Shown here: positions 1 to 9,400 of the stretch, one piece after another
Layout of the letters: each line of letters begins with the position of its first letter
Position numbering within the stretch: position 1 is the first letter of the stretch
Origin: a virus
DNA length: 59,358 nucleotides
Direction: 5' to 3' (one strand)
IMG/VR virus record: IMGVR_UViG_3300032116_000214
Coordinates: 1 to 59,358 of that record
Made by a program: the position numbers and the translations under genes
The notes under the pieces: model-generated
Database searches by the model: none
Seen by the model: only the letters and a program-made list of their open reading frames with translations
Told to the model about the DNA's origin: nothing

Positions 1-287
1 TTAAGCCTGAAACATTTTTACAGTATGAAAATAAACTAATTGCCAGAACAAAAAATGATCCAAGAATATCATCTACAAATTCTGAAAACGCTATTACAAA
101 TATTCTAGTTACAAACATAAGAAGTGCTAATGATGATATTATTTATAAAGAGACTGCAGGGGCTAGAGCAGGAAGAGGAACCATTTACGAAATGGCTACA
201 GTAGAGCCTTTCCTAGGACCTTTTGGAAGTGTCGAATATTTTAAGATGCTCTGGCGTAGGACAGAGAATCAAACAGTGAGTGACTAA
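1..287 (+). CDS. C-terminal part of a head-tail connector-region protein (partial)
   Basis: An open frame enters from the left edge (first full codon at base 3) and stops with TAA at 285-287, giving the last 94 residues, starting KPETFLQYENKL and ending RRTENQTVSD. I do not recognise the family. It sits directly before tail-completion genes and its stop shares one base with the next ATG (TAATG), so it is translationally coupled to them. By position a neck or head-completion protein is likely. The start and any conserved domain lie outside the window. Confidence 0.6.
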   Translation, partial: KPETFLQYENKLIARTKNDPRISSTNSENAITNILVTNIRSANDDIIYKETAGARAGRGTIYEMATVEPFLGPFGSVEYFKMLWRRTENQTVSD

Positions 288-964
288 TGAGAATAACAAC
301 AAACTCAAAACAATTTGAATCTCAGGTTGGTAATATTATTAAATACTCTATGGGATTTTTAGATGGTGTGCAAAAAGGTAAGTCAGTATTTTTAAAAAAT
401 CTTGGTGCAGGAACAATACAAGCAATGGCTGCATATGTAGATGTTTCTGCTAAAGGTAATCCTAATGCCCTACACCATGTGTACGAGTGGTACCAAACAG
501 GAAGCCCTAGCGCAAGACTATTTGACATAGACTATACAGTTAGTAATCTTGGTTTAACATTTAACTCAAAGTTTAGACAATCTAGAACATTAAAAGAAGA
601 TTCAAATGTTCCATTTTATAATAAAGCAAGCATTATGGAAAACGGCATACCAGTAACTATAACACCCAAGAAATCTTCAGTATTGGTTTTTGAACAAGGC
701 GGAGAGACTATCTTTACCAAGAATCCAGTAACAGTGAGAAACCCAGGCGGAGAGTATGTTGCTGGATCATTTGAAAGAACAATAGATGAGTTTATTCTTA
801 AATATTTTAAGCAATCATTTTTACGTGCTAGTGGAATTTACGATTATATAAAGAAGCCAGTTCTATATAAGAAGAACTTTAAGGCTGGATCAAAACTGGG
901 TAAATCTAAAGGAGTCGATACTGGATTTAGGTGGATAGCAAATGCAAAGATTGGTGTAGAATAG
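287..964 (+). CDS. tail-completion / neck protein (HK97 gp10-like by position)
   Basis: 225 residues, ATG overlapping the preceding stop. Soluble, basic C-terminus (KKNFKAGSKLGKSKG), no membrane segment. In siphovirus genomes the gene two places before the major tail protein is usually the HK97-gp10/neck-type tail-completion protein, and size and position fit. I see no diagnostic motif, so the family assignment rests on gene order. The next gene starts 4 bases after this one ends, consistent with one structural operon. Confidence 0.5.
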   Translation: MRITTNSKQFESQVGNIIKYSMGFLDGVQKGKSVFLKNLGAGTIQAMAAYVDVSAKGNPNALHHVYEWYQTGSPSARLFDIDYTVSNLGLTFNSKFRQSRTLKEDSNVPFYNKASIMENGIPVTITPKKSSVLVFEQGGETIFTKNPVTVRNPGGEYVAGSFERTIDEFILKYFKQSFLRASGIYDYIKKPVLYKKNFKAGSKLGKSKGVDTGFRWIANAKIGVE

Positions 965-968
965 ACCT

Positions 969-1547
969 ATGACTTTAAATACTTATGCTCAGACTGGCTT
1001 CCCCCCAACATTTCTTAATGCTTATATAAACAGCGAGTTAAAAGAGTTTGGTTTGATTCCAGATGGACCTAACCCATTTCAACCATTTTTCCCAGCACAA
1101 AGCCCAATTAATATAGAAGACATTTATAATGATAGCGTTTATATTAAAAATAACCCAAATGCTATAGTAGTTATGTTTGATAGGCTTATTAGATTTAGAC
1201 CAAATGCATTTTATAGAAATAAAAGAGAGCAACTTGTATACTTTATTTATGCCCCAGACTTGACCAAACTTTTTGATGCGACCAGGGTAATTATTGAGTG
1301 TCTAGATAGAGAAGATTCAGCAGCCCAAGATCTAAACGCCTGGCTATCCGTTAATGACATAGAAGATGAAAATGGCAATGCTATTACTAAAAATGTAATG
1401 TTTCATAATATTAAGGTTTATCAGGCAGATGAGGCAAGAGATATAGCCGAGTTAGCCTCAGCACGAACACTATTTTTGAATAAATTGGTCATAGAGTATG
1501 ACTACCATACTACAGATACCCTTGGAACGTCCCAAAGATACACATAA
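969..1547 (+). CDS. tail terminator protein candidate
   Basis: 192 residues. It follows the neck protein and precedes the tail tube gene, the usual place of the tail terminator that caps the tube and joins it to the head. Mixed alpha/beta composition, with a strand-like segment (QLVYFIYA), a helix around TKLFDATRVIIECLDR, and a C-terminal segment LFLNKLVIEYDYHTTD that resembles the closing strand of terminator folds. This is assigned by order and general shape, without a sequence signature. Confidence 0.5.
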   Translation: MTLNTYAQTGFPPTFLNAYINSELKEFGLIPDGPNPFQPFFPAQSPINIEDIYNDSVYIKNNPNAIVVMFDRLIRFRPNAFYRNKREQLVYFIYAPDLTKLFDATRVIIECLDREDSAAQDLNAWLSVNDIEDENGNAITKNVMFHNIKVYQADEARDIAELASARTLFLNKLVIEYDYHTTDTLGTSQRYT

Positions 1548-1553
1548 AAATGC

Positions 1554-1562
1554 TGTTATAAT
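1554..1562 (+). promoter_or_regulatory. extended -10 promoter of tail tube gene
   Basis: TG-T-TATAAT at 1554-1562 in the 77-base gap before the major tail protein. No good -35 at the right distance. It gives a leader of about 55 nt that contains the strong ribosome site GGAAGAGGTGA. Confidence 0.55.
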
Positions 1563-1624
1563 TATGGTGAGGAAACACAAACGCCGTACAACTTAATATC
1601 TATTCTTAAGGAAGAGGTGAATAT

Positions 1625-2263
1625 ATGGCATACAGTCGTGGAACGTCGTCCAACATTATTGTTGGTGCAGCAGCACTTTTCGTTGCAGACACAACCCTAA
1701 CTCCAGCAACCCTGGAGCCGTTTAGCACAGAAGTATCTTTTAGAGAAACACTCTCAAACGATGCGGATTACACAAACGTAGGTTACACCATGAACGGTCT
1801 AGAAATGCAGTTCCAACCAGACTTCGGTGAAGTCCAGGTAGACCAAATTCTTGACGTTGCAAAACTTTATAAGCAAGGCATGCAGGTTAATCTTGCAACT
1901 GCTTTTGCTGAGGCAACACTAGAGAATCTTCTCTTGGCGTTGGCATTCAGTTCAGACGAACTAACTGGTTCAAAGTCAACTCACTCAGGTCAGGTCTTGA
2001 ACCTATCTGCAGGTGATATTGGCGAATGTCCAGTAGAGCGTGGAATTGTTGCAGTCGGTCCTGGTACAGGTGATTGCGTAGATTCTCCATTCGTGGAGCG
2101 TGTCTACACAGCATACCGTGCTTTGTCAATCGAAAACGTAACAGTTTCAGCAAAGCGTGATGAGGCTTCAATGTTTGAAGTATCATTCCGTTTGCTACCA
2201 GAAGATACTTCAGGCTCATATGGTAAGATCGTTGATCGTACCTTCGGAGACCTATTGTCTTAA
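1625..2263 (+). CDS. major tail (tube) protein
   Basis: 212 residues, the tail tube subunit that polymerises around the tape measure. The N-terminus (MAYSRGTSSNIIVGAAALFVAD) and beta-rich body with a C-terminal strand/turn region (VSAKRDEASMFEVSFRLLPED) fit actinophage tail tube proteins. Own promoter (1554), strong Shine-Dalgarno, and a terminator right after (2284). Codon choice differs from the flanking genes: arginine is nearly always CGT and many codons end in C, as expected for one of the most highly expressed phage genes. Assignment rests on order, expression signals and size. Confidence 0.75.
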   Translation: MAYSRGTSSNIIVGAAALFVADTTLTPATLEPFSTEVSFRETLSNDADYTNVGYTMNGLEMQFQPDFGEVQVDQILDVAKLYKQGMQVNLATAFAEATLENLLLALAFSSDELTGSKSTHSGQVLNLSAGDIGECPVERGIVAVGPGTGDCVDSPFVERVYTAYRALSIENVTVSAKRDEASMFEVSFRLLPEDTSGSYGKIVDRTFGDLLS

Positions 2264-2283
2264 TAGTTTAACTATACATCAGA

Positions 2284-2316
2284 GCCCATGTCTTCGGATG
2301 TGGGCTTTGTTGTTTT
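2284..2316 (+). terminator. rho-independent terminator after tail tube gene
   Basis: 9-bp stem GCCCATGTC/GATGTGGGC (two G-T pairs) closed by a TTCG tetraloop (2293-2296), followed by a T-rich tract (2306-2316). It isolates the tail tube transcript from the chaperone gene. Confidence 0.85.
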
Positions 2317-2317
2317 A

Positions 2318-2326
2318 TGGTAGAAT
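2318..2326 (+). promoter_or_regulatory. extended -10 promoter of long chaperone gene
   Basis: TG-G-TAGAAT at 2318-2326, just after the terminator. The ATG at 2336 lies 9 bases beyond the -10 and no Shine-Dalgarno precedes it, so the transcript has at most a few leader bases. Confidence 0.5.
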
Positions 2327-2335
2327 AGAATTTCT

Positions 2336-3031
2336 ATGGCAACTACAGTATATAAAAGTGAAATAATACATTTATTTGATGGTACAGAATTAGAAATAAT
2401 GCCATTAAAGATTAAGTATTTACGTGAATTTATGCAGGCATTTGAAAATGTCAAGGTAACTAAAAATGATGATGAAGCCATAGCAGCCCTAGTAGAGTGT
2501 GTTCGTGTATGTATGAAGCAATACTATCCACCAATATCTGGAAGCGTAGAAGATGTTGAAGATAGCATAGACATGCCAACAATTTATAAGGTTTTAGATG
2601 TATCTGCTGGAATTAGAATTAACAAAAAATCTGAAGAGCCAGTAAAAGATCAGGCTGTAGAAAGCGGTTCTAGTTGGGATGACCTAGACCTTGCTAAATT
2701 AGAGTCAGAGGTATTTTTGTTGGGTATTTGGAAAGACTATCATGAATTAGAATTATCACTATCTATGCCAGAACTCATGGCAACACTAGAGGTAAGTAGA
2801 GAATTAGATTATGCAGAAAAGAAATTTATGGCTGCTATTCAAGGAGTTGACCTAGATGCAGAGTCTGGAAAAGGCAAGGGGCAGCAGGAATGGGAAGACA
2901 TGAAAGCAAGAGTATTTAGTAAAGGTCAGACCAACGATTCAAATGATATTCTATCCTTACAAGGACCTAAAGCCCAGAAGTTAGGGTTTGGTATTGGAAT
3001 GGGATTAGATTACGAAAACTTAACAAAATAG
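2336..3031 (+). CDS. tail assembly chaperone, long (GT-like) form
   Basis: 231 residues, cytoplasmic helper that keeps the tape measure soluble and recruits tube subunits. Residues 1-100 are clearly homologous to the next gene (MATTV..., ...ECV...MPTIYKVLDVSAG). The second part contains the actinophage T-domain signature WKDYHELELSLSMPELMA, EVSRELDYAEKKFMAAIQGVD. Most phages make this long form by -1 frameshifting from the short gene; here it is one continuous frame. Short-leader start at 2336 with no ribosome site. Codon use (AGA for Arg) is ordinary for this phage, unlike the short form. Confidence 0.8.
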   Translation: MATTVYKSEIIHLFDGTELEIMPLKIKYLREFMQAFENVKVTKNDDEAIAALVECVRVCMKQYYPPISGSVEDVEDSIDMPTIYKVLDVSAGIRINKKSEEPVKDQAVESGSSWDDLDLAKLESEVFLLGIWKDYHELELSLSMPELMATLEVSRELDYAEKKFMAAIQGVDLDAESGKGKGQQEWEDMKARVFSKGQTNDSNDILSLQGPKAQKLGFGIGMGLDYENLTK

Positions 3032-3048
3032 CCTGTTTATGCTATAAT
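3020..3048 (+). promoter_or_regulatory. sigma70-type promoter of short chaperone gene
   Basis: TTAACA (3020-3025), 17-bp spacer, TATAAT (3043-3048) with an extended TG two bases upstream. One of the best promoters in the window; it overlaps the end of the long chaperone gene and drives the short form independently. Confidence 0.75.
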
Positions 3049-3075
3049 TGAGTTAACCTATATAGGAGGAAATAC

Positions 3076-3408
3076 ATGGCAACAACCGTACATGAGGGCA
3101 CAGAACTTACCCTTATGGATGGCTCAAAGATTAAGGTACGTCCACTTAAGATCTCTTTGCTCCGTCCATTTATGAAGAAGTTCGAACAAGTAGCAGGGGT
3201 GGCAGAAGATAACGAGAAGTCAATGACTCTTCTTATTGAATGTGTACAAATTGCAATGGAGCAGTACAGTCCAGACCTGTCTAAAGATATCAACAAACTA
3301 GAAGAGATCCTAGATCTCCCAACAGTTTACAAAGTTATTGAAGCCGCTTCTGGAGTTAAACTAACAGACGCAAATACTCTTTTAAATACAGTACTTGCAA
3401 ACAACTAA
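3076..3408 (+). CDS. tail assembly chaperone, short (G-like) form
   Basis: 110 residues, paralogue of the first about 100 residues of the preceding gene (shared MATTV start, PLKI..LR.FM..FE core, LIECV, LPTVYKVIEAASG). It lacks the T domain and therefore corresponds to the G protein that phages normally make in excess over GT. Ribosome site TAGGAGGAAATAC. Arginine is CGT in the clear cases, and the gene has its own strong promoter: both point to high expression. A T TTA AAT heptamer near the 3' end (3381-3387) looks like a relic frameshift site. The stop lies 22 bases before the tape measure. Confidence 0.8.
   Translation: MATTVHEGTELTLMDGSKIKVRPLKISLLRPFMKKFEQVAGVAEDNEKSMTLLIECVQIAMEQYSPDLSKDINKLEEILDLPTVYKVIEAASGVKLTDANTLLNTVLANN
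3381..3387 (+). other. slippery heptamer T TTA AAT in zero frame (probably vestigial)
   Basis: Codons CTT TTA AAT place T TTA AAT in the X XXY YYZ register used for -1 frameshifting of chaperone genes. A -1 shift here would add only about 18 codons before a TAA inside the start of the tape measure gene, so no T domain would be made. Confidence 0.4.
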
Positions 3409-3430
3409 TACTTAAAAGAGGTGTAAATGA

Positions 3431-6400
3431 ATGGCTGATGTAAATGCTAATATTGGCGTACATATTGATACGTCAGCGGCACTGGCAGAACTTAAAAACT
3501 TACAGCGTCAATTAGCCAACTTCCATTCTTCTGTAGCAAAGAATAGTGCAGCCTCAGCAGCAGCACAAAAGAATCTACAGACTAATCTTTTAAACGCTAT
3601 TAATGCCACTGGCAAATTCTCTGCCCAGATGGGGTTGGTAAGAACTTCAACGGAGTCGTTTACTCACGCACTGGAGAAAAATAAACTCTCTATGCGTGAG
3701 TATTTCCGTTATGCAGGCGGATCTACTAAGACATTCGGAAAGTTATTTAGACAAGAGTTTGACACAATTGGCAAGGTAGCCGAAGAGCGTGTCAAGAAGA
3801 TGCAGACTCAATATATTAAGATGGGTCGTGATGCATCTGGTGCAATGAAGGCAATGGCAATCACACCAAGAACATTGGATATGAATGATTACGCCACAAA
3901 AACAGCCTTAGCAGCACAGAAACAAGCATTATTTAATCAGTTAGTTAAGCAGGGTTCTACCAATCTTCTAAACTTTGGTAAGAATACCCAGTGGGCTGGT
4001 CGCCAGTTGATGGTTGGATTTACAGTACCACTTGCATATTTTGGTACAGCAGCAGCAAAAACATTTATGGATCTTGAAGCACAGGCTATTAAGTTTAAGC
4101 GTGTTTATGGTGACATGTTTACAACAACAGATCAAACAACTAAGGCTCTTGCAGATATTGAGGCTCTTGCTAAAGAGTTTACAAAATATGGAGTTTCTGC
4201 AGTTAAGACTATGGAACTTGCTTCACAGGCTGCAGCAATGGGTAAACAGGGTGCGGACCTTACTGCACAAGTAGCAGAAGCAAATAGACTTGCTGTTCTT
4301 GGCGGGGTAGAACAAACACAAGCCCTAGAAACAACTATATCAATTACAAATGCATTTGGTATAGCAGCAGAAGATTTAGCAAAAAAGATTAACTTCCTTA
4401 ACGCAGTTGAAAACCAAACTGTTGTATCTATTGAAGATTTAACAATTGCAATTCCAAAGGCTGGACCAGTTGTACAGCAACTTGGCGGAGATGTAGAAGA
4501 TTTAGCATTCTTCCTAACAGCAATGAAGGAAGGTGGAATTAATGCATCAGAAGGTGCTAACGCACTTAAGTCTGGTTTAGCATCATTAATTAATCCAACT
4601 AAAAAAGCATCTGAAATGCTTGCGGGATATGGAATTAATATTAAGGCAATCGTTGAAGGAAATCAAGGAAATGTAAGACAAACAGTTATTGACTTTGCAA
4701 GAGCGCTTGATACACTTGATCCTCTTAATCGTGCTCGTGCAATTGAACAGTTATTTGGTAAGTTTCAATTTTCACGTTTGTCTACACTATTTCAGAACGT
4801 AACTAAAGACGGTACACAAGCAAGCAAGGTACTACAACTTGCTGGAGCATCTGTTGAACAACTTGCAATATTGTCAGAAAGAGAATTAAAAACAGTAGAA
4901 GATGCTGTTGGTACACAGTTTAAATCAGCAGTAGAAGAACTTAAATTAGCAATTGCTCCAATTGGAAAGACATTCCTTGAAGCAGTTACACCAATTGTTA
5001 AAACTATTGGAAACCTTCTTGATAAGTTTAACAACCTTGGAGATGGAACAAAGAAGTTTATTGTAATTGCCTCTACCCTTGTTGGAATTATTGGTCCAAC
5101 ATTGTTGATGACATTTGGTTTGCTTGCCAACGGTGTAGCAAATATTATTAAACTATTCCTTGCTCTTCGTGGTGGATTCTTAAAACTTGGTGGTAATACA
5201 AAGATTCTTGCAGAGCAAACTGGATATATGAATGCAGAGCAACTTGAGGCTGCAACAGTTGCTGCATCTCTTAACCAGGCACACACAAGATTAACCCAAT
5301 CATTTACAGCAGAAACATCTGCAGTTAGATTACTTCGTCAAGCATATATTGATGCCACAGTAGCAGCCGCAAACTTTGCTAGAGCAAACCCAGGCATGAT
5401 GATGCCAGGTAAGGGTGGCGCTCCAAAGAAATTTGCTAGAGGAACAGCATCTGTTCCAGGCAGTGGAAGAAAAGATAATGTTCCTGCAGTATTGATGCCT
5501 GGAGAAGCAGTAATACCAACAGATATAGCACAAGATCCACAGTTCCAACCAATTATTGATGCAATGCTTAGTGGAAAACTACAAGCATTTGGAACTGGAA
5601 CTGGAGATGCACAACCATTTGCTAATTCTCCACAGTTCCAACCAAAGATGGATCTAAGCGGACCTTCAGCACAGGTTCTTAATACTAACCCAAGCCAAGT
5701 AAATAGACTTGTCCTAGGTTTATCTGGAGTAACACAAGAAAGCAATGAAGCGTTTGCAGCAAGAAGTGCAAAATTGCTTGCAAGAATGCAAGGAAATAAA
5801 GCAACAGTTACTGCAGACGGAATGTTGTCATTTGGTGGTAAAACATATCCTACAACAAGTCAAAAAACTGCACTTGCTCTTAAGAAAAAAATTGAACAAC
5901 TTCTTGCAGATGGATATCAAACAGAAAAAATTGTAAATGCTTTAGATAGAAATGTTGAACGTGGTCGCCCAATGACTGCTTCACAACTTGATAGAAGACT
6001 TTCTATTGGTAGAGGCTCATCAACTGGAACATCTGCACCATCATCAATTAGAAATCTTGCCAAGCAGTCTCAATCAGGATTTATGTCAGAGACTCGTGCC
6101 ATTAAGGAAGTCTTAAGAAGACAAGGCATTGTTTTAACACCACAACAAGAAAAGAATTTATTTAATGTTCAAGCATCTCACATTCAAGAAGTAAGAAGTG
6201 CTGGAGTTAAAGAGTGGAAGGCTAATAACCTAGTAGCAGATTTAGGATATGTAAATAATTACTTAAATACTGTAAAGGGCAAACTTGGTCAAAATCTACT
6301 TGGAATGTCTGACGAACAACTTAAGTCAATGGGAATTGATAGAAATGAACTTAAGAAGTTGCAGTCTGGAACACATCCAACAAATGCTAGAGCAGCAGAA

Positions 6401-9400
6401 ACACTACGTGCTGTTGCTAGATATGATGCCTCAATCAATCCTAATTCATATCAAGCAAAGGCTGTGCTTGCAGGACTAGAGTATCGCTCAAAGAGTAATT
6501 TCTATTCACAACCAATGAAGACTTTGGCAGACATAACCCCTACAAAGAAATCAAGAACTAAGACTGGAGTTGTTGATGGTCAAACTGGTAGAGCAAAGCC
6601 AACATCTGTAGGTGTAGTTGGTGGAGGAATTGGGGATAGAAGACAAGTTGCTATCGGTAAGGGCGAAACAGTTCTTAATAAAAAAACAACAAATGCAATT
6701 CGTAGTGGAAAGCCAGCATTTATTCCAGGTCTTGGCAAGATTAGAATTGCTGGAGCCGAGCAGGGTATTCCAACAGGACAAAAAACTGGAAGCACTACAG
6801 TTGGAGCGGTATCACAATCAGCACAACTATCTCGTGCACAATTAATAGCAGCAACAGAAAAAATAAGTTTAAAGGAAGCCAAGCGTAGGATAGCAGCAGA
6901 AAGAAAACTTACTACATCTATGGAAGAGTCTACAAAGGCTCAGATGACAACAAAAGAAAAACTAACTCAGTTCAGTTCAAAGGCAGGCGTTGGAATTGGA
7001 GCAATGAGTGGTTTAACAATTGCTGCCTCATTTGCTGGTGGTCAAGTTGGAGAGATGGCACAAAAGATTATGCCATTTGTATTTGGTTTGCAGGGTATAA
7101 CAATGCTTCTTCCTATGCTTGCAAATCCTTGGGTAGCAGCCATTGCAGCCATTGCTGTTGTTGGCGGAGTATTTATAAAGATGGCTAAAGATGTTGAAAA
7201 GGCTAGAAAGGCTGGAGTTGATCTTGCTAAGTCTATGAATATGACATCTGATAAACTTCAAAGTCTTGCAGAAACTACTGGAACTGTAAGCGCTACAGAA
7301 GAGGCAAACAGAAAACGACAAAATGTTTTAACTGGAGAAGATGCAGTACAAAGAAAATTTGGTCAAAACATTCTTGGTAGTGAGTTTGGTAAAAATCTTT
7401 TAGCAGATATCGAAAAGCAAGCAAAGTCTGGTCAAGGAATTCAACAAATTGGTACAAATATTTCTAATAGCCTTGCTTATGCAATTGTTCAAGGAGTTAT
7501 AACAACTGATCAAGCAAGAAGTATTGCCTCAGCGCTTGGTGAAGAATTAAAGAGTTATGAAATTCCAGCAATTATTAGTGGAAAATTAACAACTCTTCTT
7601 GGACCTAATGGCGAAAACCTTGCAACAGATCCACTTAAGATCACTCTTGCAATTCAGCAGGAATCAATGAATAGACAGGCTGATTTCTTTAAGACTGCCC
7701 TTGAACAATCAGTTAGCACTGTAACATTTACCAATGTTGGTCAAGTTATTGGTGGAGGAATTACTGCAGCAGTTGGTGGGCTTATGGCAGCAGCAGGTGT
7801 TCCAGCGCTTGCTGCAGGAGGTCTTCCAGGTGCAGGATTACTTGCTGGTGGAACTGCTCTTACTGCAGCAGGATCAGCAAGCGTTGCCGCTGGACTATCA
7901 GATCAAAATAAACGTAGAGAAGTAAATGCTGAACTAGGTGCTGCAGCACTTCAACTTGGTTTAGAGCAAGTAACAATGAATAATGGTCTTGTCGACTCAC
8001 TTAATAAACAATATGACATTAAAGTTAAAATGGCTAAAACAGATGCTGAAATTAAAACAATTGAAGCAGAAAGAAAAGCAGCACTTGATACTCTAAATGC
8101 TAAAAATGCTGAAGCCCTAAATCTTCTTATTGCACAAAAAGATGCTTTTGGTCCAGAAATATTTACAAAAGGAATTAATGCAGCAATAGATGCGCTCTAT
8201 AAAGAAGGACCTATGAAGGTTTTTGCTGATGAAGCAAAGAAAGCCATGGATGGAATAAAAGACGCAGACTTTAAGGCAATGCTACAAGTTCAGTTTGCTA
8301 GTGGTTCACTTGACCCAGTAACTATAATGAAACTTGCAAATAACGAAAATCTTGAAAGCCAGTTTACAGTTCTTGTTGAAACACAAGGTAGTGAAAATGC
8401 AAATCTAGTAATGCAATTACTTATGAAGGCTGGAGTAACAGATACAAATCTTCCAATCTTTATGGATATCTTAAATAAAGATCCAAAGAATTTTGATAAA
8501 AATATGAATGCTATTGCAACTCTTGCTAATATGCAGCAAAAGTATGGAATTACTATTGATGTTAATGATGATGGAGCAACACAAATAAAAGAAGTTGTTG
8601 CAATAACTGAAAAATTAGCAGGAATAACTGGAGAAGAATTAACCAAAGAGGCATTTCTTAATTTAGGCATTACTGGAGATATGACATCTGCAGAATTTGA
8701 TAAGTTATGGACAACTTTGGTTGGTACTTCTAAAACAATTAATAAGAGTGTGATTGTTGACTTTGTTGCTGCTGGAGATAGAAATGTACTGTCTGCATAT
8801 CTTGCTGCACAAGGAATTACTCAACTTAGAGGTAGGGGTGCCGCTGCACAAAAGAAGAAGTACATGGATGCAGCAAAGGCTGACCTTGTTGGAAGACAAG
8901 GGAAGGTAGATCCAAACGCTATTCCTGGCGGTACAGGTGGAACAGGTGGAGACACAGGCTCAAGAGATACAACACTTGATGATATTTTAAATAGACTGAA
9001 AATGGTTCGTAAGGCATCAATTAATGCTACTGGAGGAATTAATGAACTGCTCAAGGTTACAAAAGGCAAAGGATTAACTCAATTTGGTGGAGTAATGCAA
9101 AACCTTATGAACCAAGCACCTGGAGCAATGAATAGAGAGTTCCTTGATTTTATTAATCAAATGGACGATAAGACTCGTAAAACATATATGACCATTAAAA
9201 ATGGTCAGCCAGTATTAACTGCACAAGGCAAGGCTCTTAAAGAAGCATTTGATGAAGCAGTAATTGGAGAATACCAACTTACACAATCACAAACTGTAGA
9301 TTCTACAAAGGCTCAGTGGAATGCATTTATGAAACTAAAGGCTGCTGGAATAGATGCTGCACAAGCAATTGAAATGGTTGCAGATGCCGAACTTGCCGTA

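Noticed and set aside
2157-2366. Plus-strand frame spanning the tail tube gene end, terminator and promoter
   Set aside because: It reads through the terminator and has an unlikely composition; overlaps two well-supported genes.
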